From Solen grandis (lineage: Eukaryota > Mollusca > Bivalvia > Adapedonta > Solenidae): a DNA stretch of 64,000 nt. Below are positions 60,801 to 64,000 of the stretch, one piece after another (position 1 is the stretch's first letter; each line of letters opens with the position of its first letter). The notes under the pieces are model-generated. The model had not been told where the DNA came from. It saw only the letters and a program-made list of their open reading frames with translations, and made no database searches. The translations under genes were made by a program, and so were the position numbers. Location of the stretch: contig CM037781.1 of the NCBI GenBank assembly GCA_021229015.1, positions 66,776,656 to 66,840,655 of the forward strand, given 5' to 3'.

Positions 60801-61739
60801 TCAGGAATATCTGGTTAATAATTTAATGTATTTAACAATAAGGAGTTTAGTGACGTTATATTCATGTTTATGGAGGCCCACTGAGAGTCCCATTCTCAAC
60901 TTTGATTTTACATAAATGCTAAAACACTGTTCATGAGGAAGTGATATTTGAAAATATTATTGATTTCAATGTTTCCATTTGGACTATTCTGTATGACAGG
61001 AAACCTGTCTCACCTTATTGGAGCCTATTTGCTTAGTCAATTAGATGGAATTTAAAGGTGTTGTAAAGACTTCGTGAGTTTTATAGCAAAGTGGGGATGC
61101 AAAATGGAATGACCGTCTCTCCAAGGTTTTGCAAGGAATGGAATAATGCAGTTACGGCCTTGGTTCTATTGGCGACAAGGGCTAGACACCTGCGCTGTTA
61201 TTGCACTCGTACCTTGTCACTTCAATGATCTCTAATTCCATGTCATATTTATGAATTTTTTTATTGGTGTTATTCAGAAATGATCACTATGTACAAATAT
61301 GAAACACTTCCGGAGTTGCAACTCTCCTTCTCGGAAAATGTCAGAAATCATTATATATTCCTGGAATTGATTTTCGCTCTGACGACCGCTGTTCTATTCA
61401 ATAAATCTGAACGTATTAAAATCGCAGGATAGATTACAAACCAGCGCTGATCACAGAGTTGGTATTGATCCAGACCGAGGGATATAGCATTGAACAATGG
61501 CTGCATGTCCCGCGGACATTGAGCGAGCCATAAAAATGATACGCTTGTTATAGGTGTGTTTTCAGTTTAGGGATTAAAAGGTTTATTAGTTTAAGACCTT
61601 CACTTCTTTTATCCTATATGTTTTATTAGTTTCATTATTTACTATTGTTTGTTTAGGTTTTTATTTTTTCTATTTACCTCATTTATGAATGATTGTTTAT
61701 TTACGTTTCACTTCCCATTAACACCTTTTCAATCATATG

Positions 61740-61940
61740 GACAATCTGAGTCTACGTCATGAGATAGATAAAGTTATGCCTCACTGTGATATCACGCCGT
61801 AGACATGTGGCATGATACCACACCCGATATCACGCCGTAGACATGTGGCATGATACCACACCCGTCATATTATTCTACCAATTGGCCAACAATCCCTAGA
61901 GCTGTCCTTACATGTATCGTACAAATGAATGGCACTGGCA
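61740..61940 (-). mobile_element. SINE-C copy with internal 38-bp duplication
   Basis: GATATCACGCCGTAGACATG and the rest of a 38-bp block are present twice head to tail (61788-61825, 61826-61863) without a difference. Confidence 0.75.
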
Positions 61941-64000
61941 TGTCGAGGCGCATATATACACCGCATTATATTATGAAAACGATATTCCATAATTGATAAG
62001 AGAACGTGGGTTTGGACGACTCTACTATCAATATATCCAATTATAAGAATGTGTAACATGTGTTTTAATAACTCTTTAAATCAGACGGGCCAATTAACTG
62101 GCGGTCGCTTTCAATTCATTCTGAACGTTACTCTTAAGCGCTTTATTTCCGTCGAACGCACCTTAAAAGTTTACAAGTTATCTGATACTATCTATTTCTA
62201 AGTTTTACGTGATTAAATGATTGTGTGATTCAAAATGTTGATAGTTTTTTGTGATTAAATGCATATGAAATTCAAAATGTGGATATTTATCTTGATTTAT
62301 ATATTCATACATTGCTGCAATGTCAAAACCATTCGAAACATAAAATCCATGCACATTCTCCAGTTTGCATATGTTAGTATTTTATGCATAAATGCAAATT
62401 TGCTCATGTATGCAAATCAGAAAATGTGAACGCATTTACTAAAATGTGAAACATATACTCCATATGTGCTTTTTCTTATTTTTTTTTACCTAGTCGGGAC
62501 CAAGTGCAAGTGCAACTTTTTATATATGCAGTATTTGCACATAATATTCCTTATCAGTATGGAAACACCTTGTGCCTCTTAAACCTGTCAGACCATCCAT
62601 TTTTATTGTATGATCTCAAAACGCAAAGCAACTTCCTTCCTATTGTATAGGTAAATGAATTTGCAAATAAGAATATATACTTAAATGTGCAGAACGGAAC
62701 ATGTGCACGGGTATTTAGAGAAAGCGAGATAATTATCTACAATTGTGATATCTATATTGGGTTCATCGAGTGTTTGCTTCCCAAAGTCGTTAAAATAGCA
62801 GTGGTTCCTTGCTCAGTGCTCAGGATGTAACAATGCGACTTGGTGTGTGACGTGATATGCAGCCTGATATATCACTCCCAGCAGCAGTTACTGCCCTTGT
62901 ATATACACGGCTGATCCAGGACGGAACTATTTTTGTGTCATTTTTTTTTCTTACATTCAAGTATTTCATATCAGTTTATTTTTTTGAATAACATTCAAAT
63001 TGATAAAATAAGTGATTAATAAACTCAAAAAGAATATTTATTAAAAACGATGAAAATGTTTTTACTGCACTGCCACACAGGTAATCACACTTGCTACATA
63101 TCCTCACGTGATTCCCTTGGTATCAGTGATTAAAGTAAAGTAACCAGTACGAGGATGGTAGACAGTGTACCCACACTAAAATACTGTCAAACAAACATCA
63201 ACTATACGGAGTACAATATGACTGAAACACTCTCGTTGAAGTGTAAAATCGAAACAAGCAAATAAACAAACTGAAATTTCGTTCATGCCTTAAAAAAGTA
63301 CTTATTTTGAGGCAAAGTATCCACATCTCATGCCCCGATGTCTCTCGGATGTTTTTAATGGCTTTTAAGATATTTGTTATCTCATGACACTGGGTGCGGG
63401 TGTGTACCCACAGCCACACAAATATACAACCTACATTGTTATTCGGTAAGCCTTTCCCCATTTTATTACGCAGATTAATCAATTGATGAATTACATCCCA
63501 TTCCTATTCCTGCACTATCGATTTTGCGTGGTTTCAAAGAACGGCTAACAGAAAATGCCATGTTTGAGGGGAATTAGGTCTGTTCGAGTATACTTATGAA
63601 AGAAAGTTTGGCAAATTGACGAAAATGTAGGTTGCAATTAAGGGCAAATTAGAACAATAAAATAGCGGTTCTCCAGGGAGAGATTGTCCGAATACCAGTC
63701 CTAATCCGAACTTTGTTCCTATTCCTGACACAAGCTTATATCAATTTCCATGAAATTTAGTTGATATATTCCTAATTCCAGAAACAAGATAATAATTGTT
63801 ATTTTCCATGAAACTAAATGTACAATTATTCTCTCTCAGTCATCAGTGCCTAGCGGCTGTCCGAGGATTTTTTACTCCCCACGGCCGCCCTCAAAACGTT
63901 GTTTTGAATATGGGCCATTGGCTTAATATCCAGCCCTAAATTCATAGGAAAGTTTTGTCACTAAATAACATTCAGCTCTTGATAATGGCCAGTTTTCAGT

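Larger units (their letters stand above)
54214..64000 (-). other. Synaptotagmin upstream intron or 5' flank
   Basis: No exon or RNA gene recognised. It contains a degraded pearl-like fragment around 55170-55420 (GTTGCCATGACAACTACAGT), microsatellites and two SINE-C copies. The stretches 57.2-57.6, 57.9-61.6 and 62.0-64.0 kb show nothing I can name. Confidence 0.45.

Overview
The window is A+T-rich, gene-sparse animal nuclear DNA with long introns and many short dispersed repeats. The repeats (tRNA-derived SINEs, TTAA-flanked MITEs, and elements with a core of ~145-165 bp or ~318 bp tandem units like the bivalve 'pearl' class) and the coding exons suggest a mollusc, most likely a bivalve. Species is not determined. 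No functional tRNA or rRNA gene and no CRISPR array was seen. Positions 22014-22113 are a 100-N assembly gap.

Region 1 (1-17.6 kb, minus strand): the 5' part of an unrecognised gene. Three coding exons (17285-17383, 3669-3820, 169-313) splice in phase into a 132-residue, polar, probably disordered N-terminus that runs off the left edge. A compact promoter-like block with two inverted CCAAT boxes, a TGACG motif and an Ets motif lies at 17.50-17.55 kb. The 13.5-kb first intron is filled with MITEs, SINEs and two pearl-like arrays.

Region 2 (17.6-24.2 kb): a crowded interval. Candidate minus-strand exons (23996-24100, 22200-22392, 21091-21177, 19570-19734) are interleaved with the plus-strand terminal exon of a RERG/RASL12-like Ras-family GTPase (22616-22931). 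The other exons of that GTPase were not found here. The N gap lies in the same interval.

Region 3 (24.2-32.8 kb): no gene recognised; tandem-cored elements and MITEs.

Region 4 (32.8-64 kb, minus strand): the 3' end of a synaptotagmin-4/11 gene. Three exons (43875-43998, 34638-34828, 32937-33056) join in phase to give an almost complete C2B domain ending in a WHxL motif and stop codon. The C2A and transmembrane exons were not found and probably lie beyond 64 kb, so the upstream intron is at least 20 kb. That intron holds a full-length SINE with target-site duplications, a diverged internal duplication, and an antisense, frameshifted non-LTR retrotransposon (about 50.1-54.2 kb). Its N-terminus carries a 2A-like motif whose final proline is changed to serine.

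The genes shown are neuronal/secretory (synaptotagmin) and signalling (Ras-like) genes with no evident functional link. Most of the remaining sequence is explained by transposable elements and satellites.
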